This document shows positions 37,481-49,489 of a stretch of DNA of 64,000 nucleotides, piece by piece (within the stretch, counting starts at the first letter, position 1; each line of letters opens with the position of its first letter). Source of the DNA: Nipponacmea schrenckii (taxonomy: Eukaryota; Mollusca; Gastropoda; Lottiidae). The stretch spans positions 38,489,106-38,553,105 of the forward strand of contig JAUJPP010000005.1 of the NCBI GenBank assembly GCA_030562195.1. The letters are read 5' to 3'. Position numbers and translations under genes: made by a program. The notes beneath the pieces were generated by a model. The model was given only the letters and a program-made list of their open reading frames with translations, had not been told where the DNA came from and ran no database searches.

Positions 37481-37648
37481 AAGAATAAAAATAATGGACT
37501 TAAAACTCAACTTAACTGTATTCAATCTGTATAATTTACAACTAATTTGCTGGTATCCTAGAGAGGATACTAAGACGGTACCTGGAGCTTATGTTTAGCA
37601 ACAGCTGTAATTTTTATAATTCTAAATTCCCATAGCACTTCCATGACT

Positions 37649-38130
37649 CTTAAAGGGGCACAGGCTTGATTTGTTTCGGACAATCATCCGACAGCCTCAA
37701 ACACATGAAATCTTTTGTTTAGCTAATCAGACATAGTCTACAGAGCTTACCTTTGAAATTTGAGCCTTCAAATCCATGGGTATACATATTTATCCGTGTT
37801 TGAAAATCATAATGTCTTAAGATATTATGAACGTCCCGCCATATTGGAAAATGAAAGAGTTATAAATAGACTACTGCGCAGGCCCACACTGGTAAAACAA
37901 AAAGAAAGTACATGTAATAACAATTGTAGATTTTGTCAACAGGACACACAATTTTCAGGACTGACTGAAGACCAGCCGCGTTCAGCACGGAAAAAAATAA
38001 AAAGTGAAATTTTTGAGGTATATTTCAAGGTATTTTGCAATTTTCTTAGAGCTTAAGTATTTCTGAGGACTGTTTTAATGTAACAAAGGCCCAAAACGAT
38101 CACTAAAAATCAAGATTGTGCCCCTTTAAG
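37649..38130. mobile_element. MITE with CTTAAAGGGGCACA inverted ends
   Basis: The left end CTTAAAGGGGCACAGGCTTG and the right end (inverse) CTTAAAGGGGCACAATCTTG give ~24-bp terminal inverted repeats with two mismatches, about 480 bp apart. If TTAA is the duplicated target, the element starts AGGGGCACA, which fits the Kolobok/piggyBac-type TTAA insertion pattern; the superfamily is inference. The open frame 37760-38056 inside has no recognisable domain. Confidence 0.7.
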
Positions 38131-39841
38131 ATTGTTATAACAGAATCTGAAACCATTACTCAAAATGAACAATCTGATGTTCCACGACAGCTACTTTCGA
38201 TAGATGTTCCAGAGAAAACTTTCAGGGTACAGGATAAAAAAAAAATAAAAAAATAATAAATTCTTATCCATTGTTCGATAATCTAATTCCATATTAGCAG
38301 AATAAAGAAAGGAACAGTAAAAGTAGCAGCTGCTTACAAACTAAACATACCCTGTCAAGAACAAATAAAGTAATAGTGTAAATTGATTATTATTGAAACA
38401 TATGAGTTTATTTTGTATGTAAAATGATAAAATGAAAGTAGAACAAGTGTTAAAGCAACACCTGGTACTGAATGGTTATTGACTGTACTGGCTGGTTAAC
38501 AACAGTCTTATAACGGAATAAAATGATTTGAATATATCTTATGCAGAAGGAAAAGATATTCATAAGGATTTGGACAGAAATCGATATGTTTGCTGAATAG
38601 GTACAGCCACTTGTTGGCCACAAACAGAATATTTAGGGTATTGCATTTCAATGCATTGTGGATTCAATAATTTTATGGAACTAAACAGACTGATTGACGT
38701 ATTTGAAAGTATAAAATCGTATGAAGAAGGACACGGAACTCATATTTAATATTATTGACTTGTATGAAAAATCTTGTTTCACACCATTTGTAGACCCATA
38801 ATATAAGTTTATTCTTGTAACTAATTTCAATCTATGGTGGTTTTGCATGTCAATAATCATAGTGACAATAAAGAAATGTTGATATGGAATATTCAATAAA
38901 AAACGTTGTGGATACAGTTGAAATCCATGATGTTATAAATGAAATGAAATGACCCATTTTATTGCACCTTATGGTCTTGTGATGTTATAGCAATCAACAT
39001 GGCAAAATACAGTTAAACTTTTATTAACAATCACTTATATTCAGCACCACCCTTCGATGAACACCTACCAAAATTTCCTCCATACAATTCACGCAGCCAA
39101 CAAATATCATTTTCTTGACCGTGATTCACTGTAAAGCTTGTATCTAATATTGTTATATTGTATAATTTGGATAAGACACTGACAGAATGGTCAATGCTAT
39201 TATCAATGATGAAATGTTCTGATATTCAACATCTGTTTGCCATCAGCCATTAACCCAAACTTAGTTGTAGGCCCATATAAAGAATAGCATACGAATGTAT
39301 GGTTCTTGCATATTATATCTCGAATCTGATACAGATTATAATATTTCAAATCACATTTAAAGGATTATAAATGGCTTTTAAATCTGCTTTGAAAGGTTTG
39401 TTTATAGAAAGCCAGTAGTTCATTTGCCATCTGTTTCCATGTTAAATCACGAAACCTTCAATAATCTTTTCCAGACAGACTAGCTAATTTGTCCATTTGA
39501 CTCATGTTTGCTCTTTGACTGGGATTTATAATATAAACAATTCCACAATAACAGAAACACACCTATTTCTTTCTTTTATAACAACCGAAAAAGGTTGTTG
39601 TAGACTTCCCAAAATCTATTGGAGGAGTCAAAAGAATTTCATGATCGTATCGATATTGGGCCCTAAAATAAAATCAGACATTCAACCATTTTCATCGCAT
39701 TGTTTGATTTCCGAATTAACAAAGTCTATATATCTTTGTTCAGATGTACGTTTTAAGAATGATTTCCTACCGATATAATACAAATCGTTAAGTGCAAAGA
39801 AAAATAAATAAATAATAATAATAAAATAATATATACATATA
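38131..39841. other. No gene identified
   Basis: AT-rich intergenic DNA. The open frame at 39497-39778 has no recognisable motif. A dispersed-repeat piece lies at 39405-39475 (CCATGTTAAATCACGAAA). Confidence 0.4.
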
Positions 39842-40001
39842 CATGCACAATGTAGATCGATTTATATGAATCATAAGCTCTGCCTCAACCAAATTCGTGA
39901 AAGATAAAAAAAAGGGAAAACGTTTGTTTGTCATAATGCTATACTAAAATATTCAATAAAGTGAATGGAAACCACTGACTTAATTTGCAGAAAATAGTGT
40001 A
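39842..40001 (+). repeat. Direct repeat, copy 1 (partner 42272-42441)
   Basis: About 160 bp at roughly 95 percent identity by eye, starting ACATGCACAATGTAGATCGA and ending TTTGCAGAAAATAGTGT. The two copies are 2.43 kb apart. Confidence 0.93.
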
Positions 40002-40139
40002 AATAATAAAAAAAAAAAAAAAAATTCTTTGGACCTATACTTTTTTGACAATTTACACAGTTTCACTGTACATCTTTTTGTGCTTTGTCTATGTGAAAAG
40101 TAATAATATATTGGCAGGGTATTGTATATATGTAATGTT

Positions 40140-40345
40140 GAGACCAGCTGTAACTTCACCTGGTTGGTATTTATAATCAGCGAGCTTAGGTATACCACGG
40201 TGTTAGCCAAATTCTATAAATATACCTAAACTTGCTAAACTGACCGTTAGTTCTACCATCATATGAACATTAACATTGACATTCCAAACATAATAGACTC
40301 TATTCTTACTGACTTTGTACATTATAGTGGAAGAATATAAAAACA
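40140..40345 (+). repeat. Direct repeat, copy 1 (partner 42945-43455)
   Basis: Shares ACCTGGTTG-TATTTATAATCA at the left and TTGACATTCCAAA...TACATTATAGTG at the right with 42950-43450. The second copy is longer because extra sequence lies in its middle. The order of the two repeat pairs is conserved, so this is one duplicated region. Confidence 0.75.
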
Positions 40346-42271
40346 TTCAAATATCTTCTTCAAGTCATACAAAGTGATATGTCTTTGGGCACAATATAAG
40401 TCCACAGTTCCGAATTGCAACCCAAGGTATTTTTAAAAAACCTTCAATATTTTTTTCGATAATAAGGTGGTTAGTTTATAGATATGATCCTATTGTACTC
40501 TGCTGAAGAGGGCACACAAGGTCCCATATCACTTAATAAAAAATACAAATGTAGTACTGTATCACTGTAGTGAATTGTGTTTGGTGTCAAGGAATGTGTT
40601 TTGGATGTGTATGTGATTGCGTGTAAAGAAAATGTACAGACATTGTGTCTATACAGACGTTATATCTGAAGATGGACCATAGTATTCCAGGAATCACCGG
40701 TACTATAAATAGATTATTCTATTAATGATTGACCTTCTGGTTGATCTTATAAACAATGGCCAATAACACGAAGGTTATCCAATAATCTCTCCAGAGACAG
40801 CAGTGTTAACGGCATCTCAATTTTCAGAATGCTCTTGATTGAATTAGAAACCACATTATATAACTGACACTCAAGCTTGGTATTAAGAGTGGATAATAAA
40901 TAGGATTGAGTTTGGTATTCAGTTTTGAATATCAACTAATGCATAATAAACCTGTTAGTTGAATTTTTTTTGCCATCAATGGAAAAGATAAGGGAGGATC
41001 TCAGTAAAGGAAATCTATACACTACGAGAGAAATACACTTACAGAGTCATGGTTATCTTATCAGATATAATACGTGAAGATTACATATGTAGATAATCTT
41101 CACACAATTATAGCTATATCCAATGCTTTAATCACGTTTTATACTCCGCTTTAATCACTGTATGCAAGAAAAATTCATTTTACATCATGGACAAAACATG
41201 TGATATACCTACTACTATGACGATTTCAGAAATACAAATATAAGACAAATATCATTAAACGTGTGACATTCCCCTTCAAAATCCTTAATATCTGTCCACA
41301 GAAAGTTCTTTAGATATATCAGAGAATGTGACATTTGATATTAGTATTATTTTTGACTATAAGAATGGTATCAACGTCTACAAACATTTGCTATTTATAT
41401 GATACGTTTGTAACTTAATATTAATAATTATTGATTTTTGGTTCAAGAACCAACAGGGCTGTCTAACATCTTGGTGGGCTGAGTCCGAGAGAAACTCGAT
41501 TGAATTTTGAATCATTGCTTGCAACTGGTGACATTAGATCGTTAAATCAATGTTCTACTACCTAGCAATAATTGAATATAGTCGTAGACATTCGGAATCT
41601 GTGACAGATATTTAGATGATTGCTGTTGTTTACAGAGGATCTGGTGAGATGCTAGAACCTTTTTTGGTTAGGTGTTTGTCGAGGGTTGATCCGACTTTGG
41701 TTGTGCATCACTACAATATGTTATAACGTCTCTATAACAAGTACATGTATATATAAACACATTCAACAAATAATACACGATATGGAGCGTATGGTACAGA
41801 AATGAATGATAATTTAAAATCAATATTTTATGAACACACCATGTAGCTTGTGTATTCGTTGAACTGTATGACATCAGATAATGGAGAGTGCAAGACAATA
41901 AAAAACGAGGAATCCAGGTGTGTGTAAAGCAAGGACACACATTTGGTAGAGCATGCAGTGTATAATGGATAAACACTAATCTAGAATCGCGATGAACATA
42001 GCTAATACCTGAAGAAAGTGGTATGCTTCTAAGCAGTTTGAAACAGTACACAAGCAATATGCAAAAATCACTTTCAAAAAAAGGTGCTCTATGTATTAAA
42101 ATATTAAAGCAGAATCTAATCGATTTCGGTTAAAATCACCAGCCTAAAACTACAACAAAACAATGATATAACAAGTGTTCTAGAAGTAATGTCATGGTCT
42201 AAAGATTTTGTGTATAACAAATATCAACAAGTAAAGCTAATCGCGTATTAAAAAGTTACATGCTGTACAAC
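40346..42271. other. No gene identified
   Basis: AT-rich sequence. The largest open frame (41668-42057, minus, 129 aa) has no signal peptide, domain or splice context and is probably chance. Confidence 0.4.
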
Positions 42272-42441
42272 ATACATGCACAATGTAGATCGATTTATAT
42301 GAATCATAAGCTCTGCCCTCAACCAAATTCGTGAAAGATAAAAAAAAAGGGAAGAACCAACGTTTGTTTGTCATTATGCTATACTAAAATATTCAATAAA
42401 GTGAATGGAAACCCCTGACTTAATTTGCAGAAAATAGTGTT
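42272..42441 (+). repeat. Direct repeat, copy 2 (partner 39842-40001)
   Basis: Nearly identical to 39842-40001, with a short insertion GAACCAAC after the A/G run near 42354. It is followed at 42549-42583 by three tandem copies of ACGATTAAGCTAT. Confidence 0.93.
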
Positions 42442-42944
42442 TGTTTGACCGGCTAGTCTAGTGATATCTTGACATCAAACTCTGATGAATACAATAATAT
42501 GACAAGATTTAAGAATCCAATCGTGCCTATTCAATTTATAACATACGATTAAGCTATACGATTAAGCTATACGATTAAGCTACTGAGCCCAAACCTATAT
42601 ACAAAATAATAAATTTCGAACTAACTGCATATGATATCACTTATCTAACAATGAAAGAAAAGGTATATTATGTATATACAGGTAAAAAAGTAAGAGTGAA
42701 ATATAACATACCTTGTTTAAACTATTGACTGTTTCCACCTTTTCAACTTAATACAATATACATACACTATACTACTTATTAGCGTCACGTGACTGTACAG
42801 GCGATTTAAATCGTACAAAGGTATTGAATCAATCGAGTTCCAGAGTTGTTTTTCTCAAGATCATTGTAGACTCGAATGAATATTCCTTATTTTTCTGTAG
42901 CAAACTTACACACATCTTTGAAAGTACCCCAGAAAATAAAAATC

Positions 42945-43455
42945 TGTAATTTTACCTGGTTGATATTTATAATCAATTTACTAAGATTTACCATATTCTT
43001 CAAGTAAACTCAATCCTTAACAAGGGTTCCTTTATTTTCATATATATACCATAGTTGGACCGGTAATACTTATATCAAAAGAAAGTAGAGGTGTTCTAAT
43101 GATAATGATTTCCCTCGGTAGGGTACTACCATAGGTATGTACGTCAAGTCTCAAATGTGGTTCAAATGTCGTTAAACAAACATGGAGTCTAAATTTAGCG
43201 TTTCAAAGCAGATCAGAGCCAAATGGATTCCACAAGCGTTTCTACGTCCACATAGGTCTTTGAACTTGAGAATACATTGATTATTCATTAGAAACCCCAG
43301 TTAATCAATTAGTAAGCTTACTTTGGCTCTAATTAATGAGGGAACCCAAATTTAATTGACTGACAGTTAGTTCCATCATCATCAGATCATTCATATTGAC
43401 ATTCCAAAGGTAAAGGACTCAATTCTTACTTACCTTGTATATTATAGTGAAACAT
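42945..43455 (+). repeat. Direct repeat, copy 2 (partner 40140-40345)
   Basis: The diverged second copy, interrupted by ~300 bp (about 43000-43330) absent from copy 1. The flanks align well on both sides. Confidence 0.7.
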
Positions 43456-43649
43456 GAGCTGCTGTCCAAATTGCAGCTTCATATTTCAGATAGTTTTTAA
43501 CAGCAGCCAGTCAAAATGTTGATATTAGCCCAAACTTGTGCAGCCTCATTAGAATTCTACCCAAACATAAAATAGACTGGTCGTATGGGCACCTAAATGT
43601 TTACTTGACCATATTTTTAACAAGGGAAATGAAATATTCTTGCGTCTTA

Positions 43650-43925
43650 CTCTTCTGCAGCTTGTAAACTATGAAGACGTGCGGCGCCATACAGCGTTCA
43701 ATGACAGTCAGGACAGCTGCATAAGCGTTTTGCGATTTCCAAGTGTCGGGGGGTGGGGGTCTTTAACGTGCACAGCTTGAAGCACAGAGGACCTTGGTTT
43801 ATAATTGTCCCATCTGAACGACTAGAAGCCCTTTTTATATTCGACCTGCATCACTGAACACTATGACTCACTGAGACACCATGGCTCCCACAAGGGGTGT
43901 GGAAAGCCCGCCTAATGCAACTTTT
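43650..43925 (-). mobile_element. tRNA-derived SINE-like element
   Basis: On the minus strand the head GGGAGCCATGGTGTCTCAGT resembles a tRNA 5' part, followed by a body with GTGCACGTTAAAGACCCCC and GGCGCCGCACGTCTTCATAG. The GTGCACGTTAAAGA word is, from my knowledge, common in molluscan interspersed repeats. No coding capacity. Confidence 0.6.
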
Positions 43926-44109
43926 TATCTCTCTTTTACACTTGGAATTTGATGTCTGCAATTGCATTTTTTTTCAGATGATGGGGGATTTACACGCGGT
44001 AGGATAATTCCCACAATGATCGTTTTGTGTGTATATAAAATTTTGGTGGTCTAGGTCCAGGTTTCATGGTCATACTTTTCATTTTTTTACAAAAACTAAG
44101 TAATGGTTA

Positions 44110-44535
44110 GTGACATAGGCCTACTGGAAGGTTTTCAACGAGATTTCTGAAAAAGAAGATTAAATTTCACGATTTAACATGAAAACAGATGGCAAATGGA
44201 TTGTTATTTTCGGAAATACTCTTTCTCCATCCCTTTTGGGTTTTTGTGACTTACGTTTGGCATAAAAAAAAGGAATTTGATGACTGTCTTTCCGATTTTT
44301 GAGATGTTTGGCACAGAAAAAGGAATTTGATGACTGTCTTTCAGATTTGTGAGATGATGAGATATGTATGTATATGTGAAAGAATAATTCTATGGATGTG
44401 GATAAAATCTAGTGGTCTACTTTCATTTTAATTGGCCAGGCTTTCATGTGACATATAAGAAGGTTTTCAACGAGATTTCTGGAAGAGTTATAAAAGGTTG
44501 AATTTCACATATAACATGGAAACCGATGGCACTTG
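44110..44535 (+). repeat. Two adjacent copies of a short dispersed repeat
   Basis: GGTTTTCAACGAGATTTCTG ... TTTAACATGAAAACAGATGG at 44128-44205 and again at 44462-44535. Inverted copies occur at 25745-25865 and 39405-39475. Between the two copies, CTTTTGATGACTGTCTTTC-like text is also repeated (44276-44345). Confidence 0.75.
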
Positions 44536-45038
44536 ATTACTGTTGTCCATTTTCTTAATTTGACTATATGTAGTTACGTCCCTTTATTAATCAAGACATT
44601 AAATACTGTCGAGACTTCTTACTGAACGTTCTGGTTTTTTGGACTCAAATATTTTATGATAATGAAACAGGTTATTCTAAAAATAGTGGTCTTGTATTTA
44701 GTGACAGTCAGGCTGTTGATTAAATTTAGTGGTTTATTTTGGAACTAGTCAAAATGAAAAGTAAACCACTACATTTTATCAAGATCTGCTTGACTGTCAC
44801 TGCACATAATACAACTATTTTCAGACATAATTTCCACCAATTAAATTTCTCATTGTCCCAGAAATTCTGAAAGAAATTGCAATTTCAGACATCAAATTCC
44901 AAATCTAGACCAAAAATTAGTCAATAAAAGGCATTCAAAAACATCAAAGGAAGGGAAAGGGATTTCCAAAAATAGCTCGGACTAAATTCGATACAATCAT
45001 TAGAATAAATTGTTTTACTGGACTAAGTCTTTGACAAT

Positions 45039-45389
45039 AACTGCGTTTCCATTTAGAATTGTGAAGTAAAGCTAGCTTTATTGCCGAACTCGCTGTGTTT
45101 CCACTGAGCTTATCTGGTTCCCGAACCACTTTACTCGCGATAAAAAAGTGGCAAATTCTTTACAGGTCGCGATGTACAAGACTACCGATGTTGCGTGTGG
45201 GACCACGAATCTAGTACTTTTCTATTGCCGAACGAAAAAAAGCTAGCTTTCATTTGGCCCCCGATAAATTGCCGAACGCAAAAAGGGGGGTTTTCGGTTC
45301 CCGAACCGCAATGGTTCGGCAATTTAACAAGTGGAAACACAGAAAAGCTAGCTTAAAGCCGGCTTTTTGGCCTAGTGGAAACGCGGTTT
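45039..45389. mobile_element. MITE with GCGTTTCCA inverted ends
   Basis: Left end AACTGCGTTTCCATT; right end, inverse, AAACCGCGTTTCCACT. The 350-bp interior is itself partly palindromic and carries three copies of AAAGCTAGCTTT-like words and GGTTCCCGAACC. No coding capacity; superfamily not assigned. Confidence 0.7.
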
Positions 45390-47560
45390 ATATGTAGTTA
45401 CAACCCTTCATTCATCAAACCGTTCAATACTGCAGATTCTACTTACTGAACGTTCTCATTTATTTATAGAACGACGTTTATTTTCTGTTATGACAGGTTT
45501 TACATAAAACATTTTATTAGGAAAAAGTTAAAATTGAAAAAATATTTTAAATATATATATGAAATAAGAAGATCGAGTAACTCAAGCCACACCATTCAGG
45601 GCCGAGTTTCACCGCCATGTCATTCGACCCGACCAGATCTCAAGATTTATCAACAACCAAACCAACAGCACAAAATCATCTAATTTGAACCAATCAAACT
45701 ACCAACTACTACAAATACCAACAACCTACAGGCTTTGCTGGAAGCGAACGTTAATTTGTTATCTACCAACCAACCATCCGTATAAGCTGAGAGCCAGTTA
45801 CCTTGCTTAGTTTTAAAAGAAGCCTTTATTAGTTCGTAGAATGATTTTGTATTGATAAAAATAATTTGTAATATCTAAGCTTATCACTCACGCTTTTCAA
45901 TTAATTTACGGTGACTTTTTATTTAATAGCACGAATGGAAATCTAAAAGTGTTCATAATAATTGGAATGTCCCATCTACTAAGTAACAAAGCCGTCATCC
46001 GTGTCGACAACCAACTCACTTTCTATTTATCGACGTTTAAAAATCGTTGGGTGTGCATAGGCTATTAAAAATTGTATTTTGGAGAAGTGCACTTCATTGA
46101 TCTATATCTTTCATATTTCCCAAATGATTGCATTTTGTCGTCCGTGACAAAACACATGTTTAATTCATTTGATGTATAAATGATTGTAAAACTTATATTG
46201 CAGTATAATTTTATAGTGTTTTCGTGAAACTATGATTCATTCTGATAACATTGCTTTTTTTTCTCAAAGTTCATTTTCTTTAAAATTACCACAAATTCAC
46301 ATATGTGCATTTATTTCTGCATGAATAGTTTTAACTCAAGAGGTGTCTTCGTGAGAATCAACCATGACTATGTATAATACATATATGGTTATATTAATCT
46401 ATTTTCTAAATGTATGTCAAGTATATTTCATTAAATGATGGCGTTTTAAAACACTTCGTTTTAGTGGAGTTGCAGGAACCACAGACGTGTGATTGAAAAT
46501 TGGAATGTGACATATCGAACAGTGACCCCGATTCCCATACAACATTTTATAAAACCCTTTTTTATCATCTCTTTAAAAATATTCACAATTAAATAATATT
46601 TACATTTCTACTATTACCCCATTCAATGAAATATTCAGTCAAACTGGCGTTTATCACGCAAGCAACATAATAATCTTTCTCATTTATTCAACAGAAATTT
46701 AACTACATGTATTTAAAAATTAAACGTTGGTCTCAAAATTACATTAATTTATGGGGGTCACTGCATTGTTCTTTAATAATGCTCGATTATTCTTCTTTTT
46801 TGAATAAAAATCTAATATTGCATAAAATATGAAGCTGGAAGACATTTTTTTTTAACTTAGCACACTCAAATTCACTAAAAACAAGCCTTCCTTTAAGTGT
46901 TCTATAGTGTAACGCAGTTGAGCACGTGACAAACATACATGTCATTTATTCAGTTTGTCTATTGCGTTTACACACCAATAATACTGAGACCAACGTTTTA
47001 TTCTAAATTACATGTCGTAAGTCAGTCTTTTAAAATCAGGCCCAAGTTGTATGTAAACGCTGCTTTAACATCACTCTCAACATCTGCAAACTCTGAGCCC
47101 TAGAGAAGAAATCATGACAATGTATGAGATATCTAAATTTGGTTGCTTTGTTACAATAGTTGAATACACAAAACAATTAGGCTACATGTATAATAATTCA
47201 ACTAATGTCTTATGCATCATTTACCCCAGGGAAAAAGAAACCTAAAAAATATGCTTATTCTTGCGTAACCTGGCATAAACCCTATGGAATGGTCTAGACG
47301 AAAATTTTAAATCAGCATCAGATTTCAAGATTTTCGAAGAATGATTCTCGGTAATCTTTCATTACATAAGCATTCTTTTCACCAAGTATAGGCTTACTTA
47401 CTAATAAATATCTTAACAATTGTGTTTCTCCATGATTTAAGGATTCAAGTAATTTATTAATTTTATTTTTCCCTTTCTCACAGGTATATCACCACCAACG
47501 ATTCTATTTTGGCCTAACTTGAACCATTTTGAAAATCTAAATTATTACTGTCGGTGGATA
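45390..47560. other. No gene identified
   Basis: The segment just right of the MITE (45388-45460, ATATGTAGTTAC...TTACTGAACGTTCT) repeats the sequence left of it at 44565-44632. Otherwise AT-rich, without features I can support. Confidence 0.4.
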
Positions 47561-47975
47561 AGTAAACAGCCTTAAAGCTGGTCTTGAGCATGGACAAATC
47601 CTACCTCCCCCTCCATAGCAAAATAAGAACATAAAACGGAGTAGTGTTGGGTAGCCCGCTCGCAGCACATGCACAGACGCTTTGGCAAAACCATTTTTTA
47701 CACATGTACTTGTGTATTTTAAAACAAATTGTACGTTGAAATAATATGTGTTTTTTTGCGGTCGTGTGCTGAGGTCGCCGGGGGTAGGTTTGTCCGTTTT
47801 ATGCACGTGTGCTCGTGTGTTTTGGACGGGTTGCGCATTGGAGCGTTGTGTGGTCTTTTTTTTTTCCAATGTATTTCCCCATGGACTGAATGTGAGACAG
47901 GACCATGTCCTTGTGTATTGGGCCTAATTCTGACCCATGTAAAATAAAGAGTTTATTATTATTATTATTATTAGT
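47561..47975 (+). mobile_element. LINE-like 3' tail with (TTA)n
   Basis: A locally GC-richer block ending GGGCCTAATTCTGACCCATG, then AAAATAAAGAG, then a (TTA) microsatellite at 47951-47973. That is a typical layout of a truncated non-LTR retrotransposon 3' end. Open frames on both strands (47537-47869 minus, 47729-47947 plus) show no reverse-transcriptase motif. Confidence 0.45.
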
Positions 47976-48185
47976 TCATATATCAAAAAGTACAATAGTA
48001 TTGAAATTCATTGGTTTACGGTGGTTCGTATACGTATGGAAGGGAATAGCTGCCATAATTAGATGCAATGAACAAGTGTCTAATTACATTGTAATAAGTC
48101 AAATGACATGTGTAATAAAACAAGATACCTCTATGTCAAAAGACATATGACAGCTTTTGTTAAAGTAAACTGTTTTAAAACAAAA

Positions 48186-49455
48186 GTTTTATGTTAAACG
48201 GTAAGATCACCCTTGTTTTTATAGAATATAATATTAATAAAAACATTTTACATTAGATGTATGTCACAAACCCCTTTTCATAACACACTGGTTATTTGTC
48301 GTGTGCAGTTTCCCTTTTTACATTTCACTTTTGTTATATCTATTTTGTCGCATCTTTTGCGCCCATCACATGACCATCACGTGATCTACAAAATAAAAAT
48401 TATTTAAGAAATAATCCCAGGGGAAGATAACTATCAATTCATAGTCTTGTTCTTCATGAAAATCGGAGTTTTTCGAATGGAAATAATTCAACATGTCCAA
48501 TATTAATATTAATGGAATGCAGGACATGTTAAAAAAGAAATTTTAACATTTAGCTTTGTTGGACGAGACTCATTCAGCTGGTGAAGATTCCGCAATCGAC
48601 CAATTAGAATGTACACTGGATATGATTATAGCGTTTTAGGAATTTGTCAATGATGCTTTTCATTCTGGCGATATGAATATTTCGAACGCATTATATATTT
48701 TGTTCAACAAGCATTCATCTGATCTGGTCTGGCGAGGCAATTAGTTTTATGAGACCATCTCTCGGGCCCTAATTCTCCATTCCACTACTACTACTAGGCC
48801 TCCGCGGTCTGGGTCTACTAGTACTATTACTAGTACTAGCCTTATAAGGAGAAACAGGCGATACATTTCTTGACGGATAGTATTAGTAGTATTATTAGTT
48901 GACTCCTTAACGTTGTTTTGTGACGGGTTTTCTGGCACAGGCAAATTAGCTCTCAGTAGCTCCACGACCTTGCCTATTGTCTGCTAAGTAGGCCTTTAAG
49001 TTTCTGACATTAAGGGTCTTTATGATCGAAGCTGCTATTCCCACTTCTTGAAGCGGTAAACTATATTTTTATTCCCGAATCAGATGTGTACAAATAGATA
49101 AATGCCAAATATTATAGAAAAGAAACAAAAATTCTTAACCAGGAAAGGGGCTTTAGCAGCAAGACAGTTTAAGCAAAGGCGTCAACAATTGAGCTTAAAT
49201 GGGAAATAGCAAATGTTATGCACAATAAATTGTTCATCCAAATAAAGAATTATAATTATTATTATTATGAAAATTGGTGGCAAAATTTCCTTCACCGTCT
49301 GTCATGAAGAACAAGACTATATAGCTATCTTCCCTTGGGAGTATCTCTTAAATGATTAATATTTTTTTAGGTCAAGTGATACATCTTATGTCAAAGGTTT
49401 TAAGTAATATTATATTCTACAAAAACAAGATTGATCTTACCGTTTAACATAAAGT
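48186..49455. mobile_element. ~1.27-kb element with long inverted repeats
   Basis: Left arm 48186-48460 and right arm 49302-49455 are inverted: TTATGTTAAACGGTAAGATC at one end and ATAGTCTTGTTCTTCATGA at the inner end. The left arm is longer by ~120 bp, probably an insertion (about 48265-48385, containing CATCACGTGAT). The interior has a short frame without stops around 48552-48635, a (TACTAC)-like microsatellite at 48784-48838 and a (TTA)n tract at 49250-49268. No transposase is recognised. Confidence 0.7.
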
Positions 49456-49489
49456 TCCGTATAATTCAATGATATTTGATTAAAAACTT

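Noticed and set aside
36633..37525. Further long minus-strand frames of 207 and 90 codons
   Set aside because: The same minisatellite in other phases.
41668..42057. 129-codon minus-strand frame
   Set aside because: No signal peptide, domain, promoter or repeat of interest; likely chance in this much sequence.
47537..47947. Overlapping frames on both strands
   Set aside because: Sit in a LINE-like tail; neither shows polymerase or other motifs.
48747..48965. 72-codon minus-strand frame
   Set aside because: Derives partly from a TAC/TAG microsatellite inside the inverted-repeat element.
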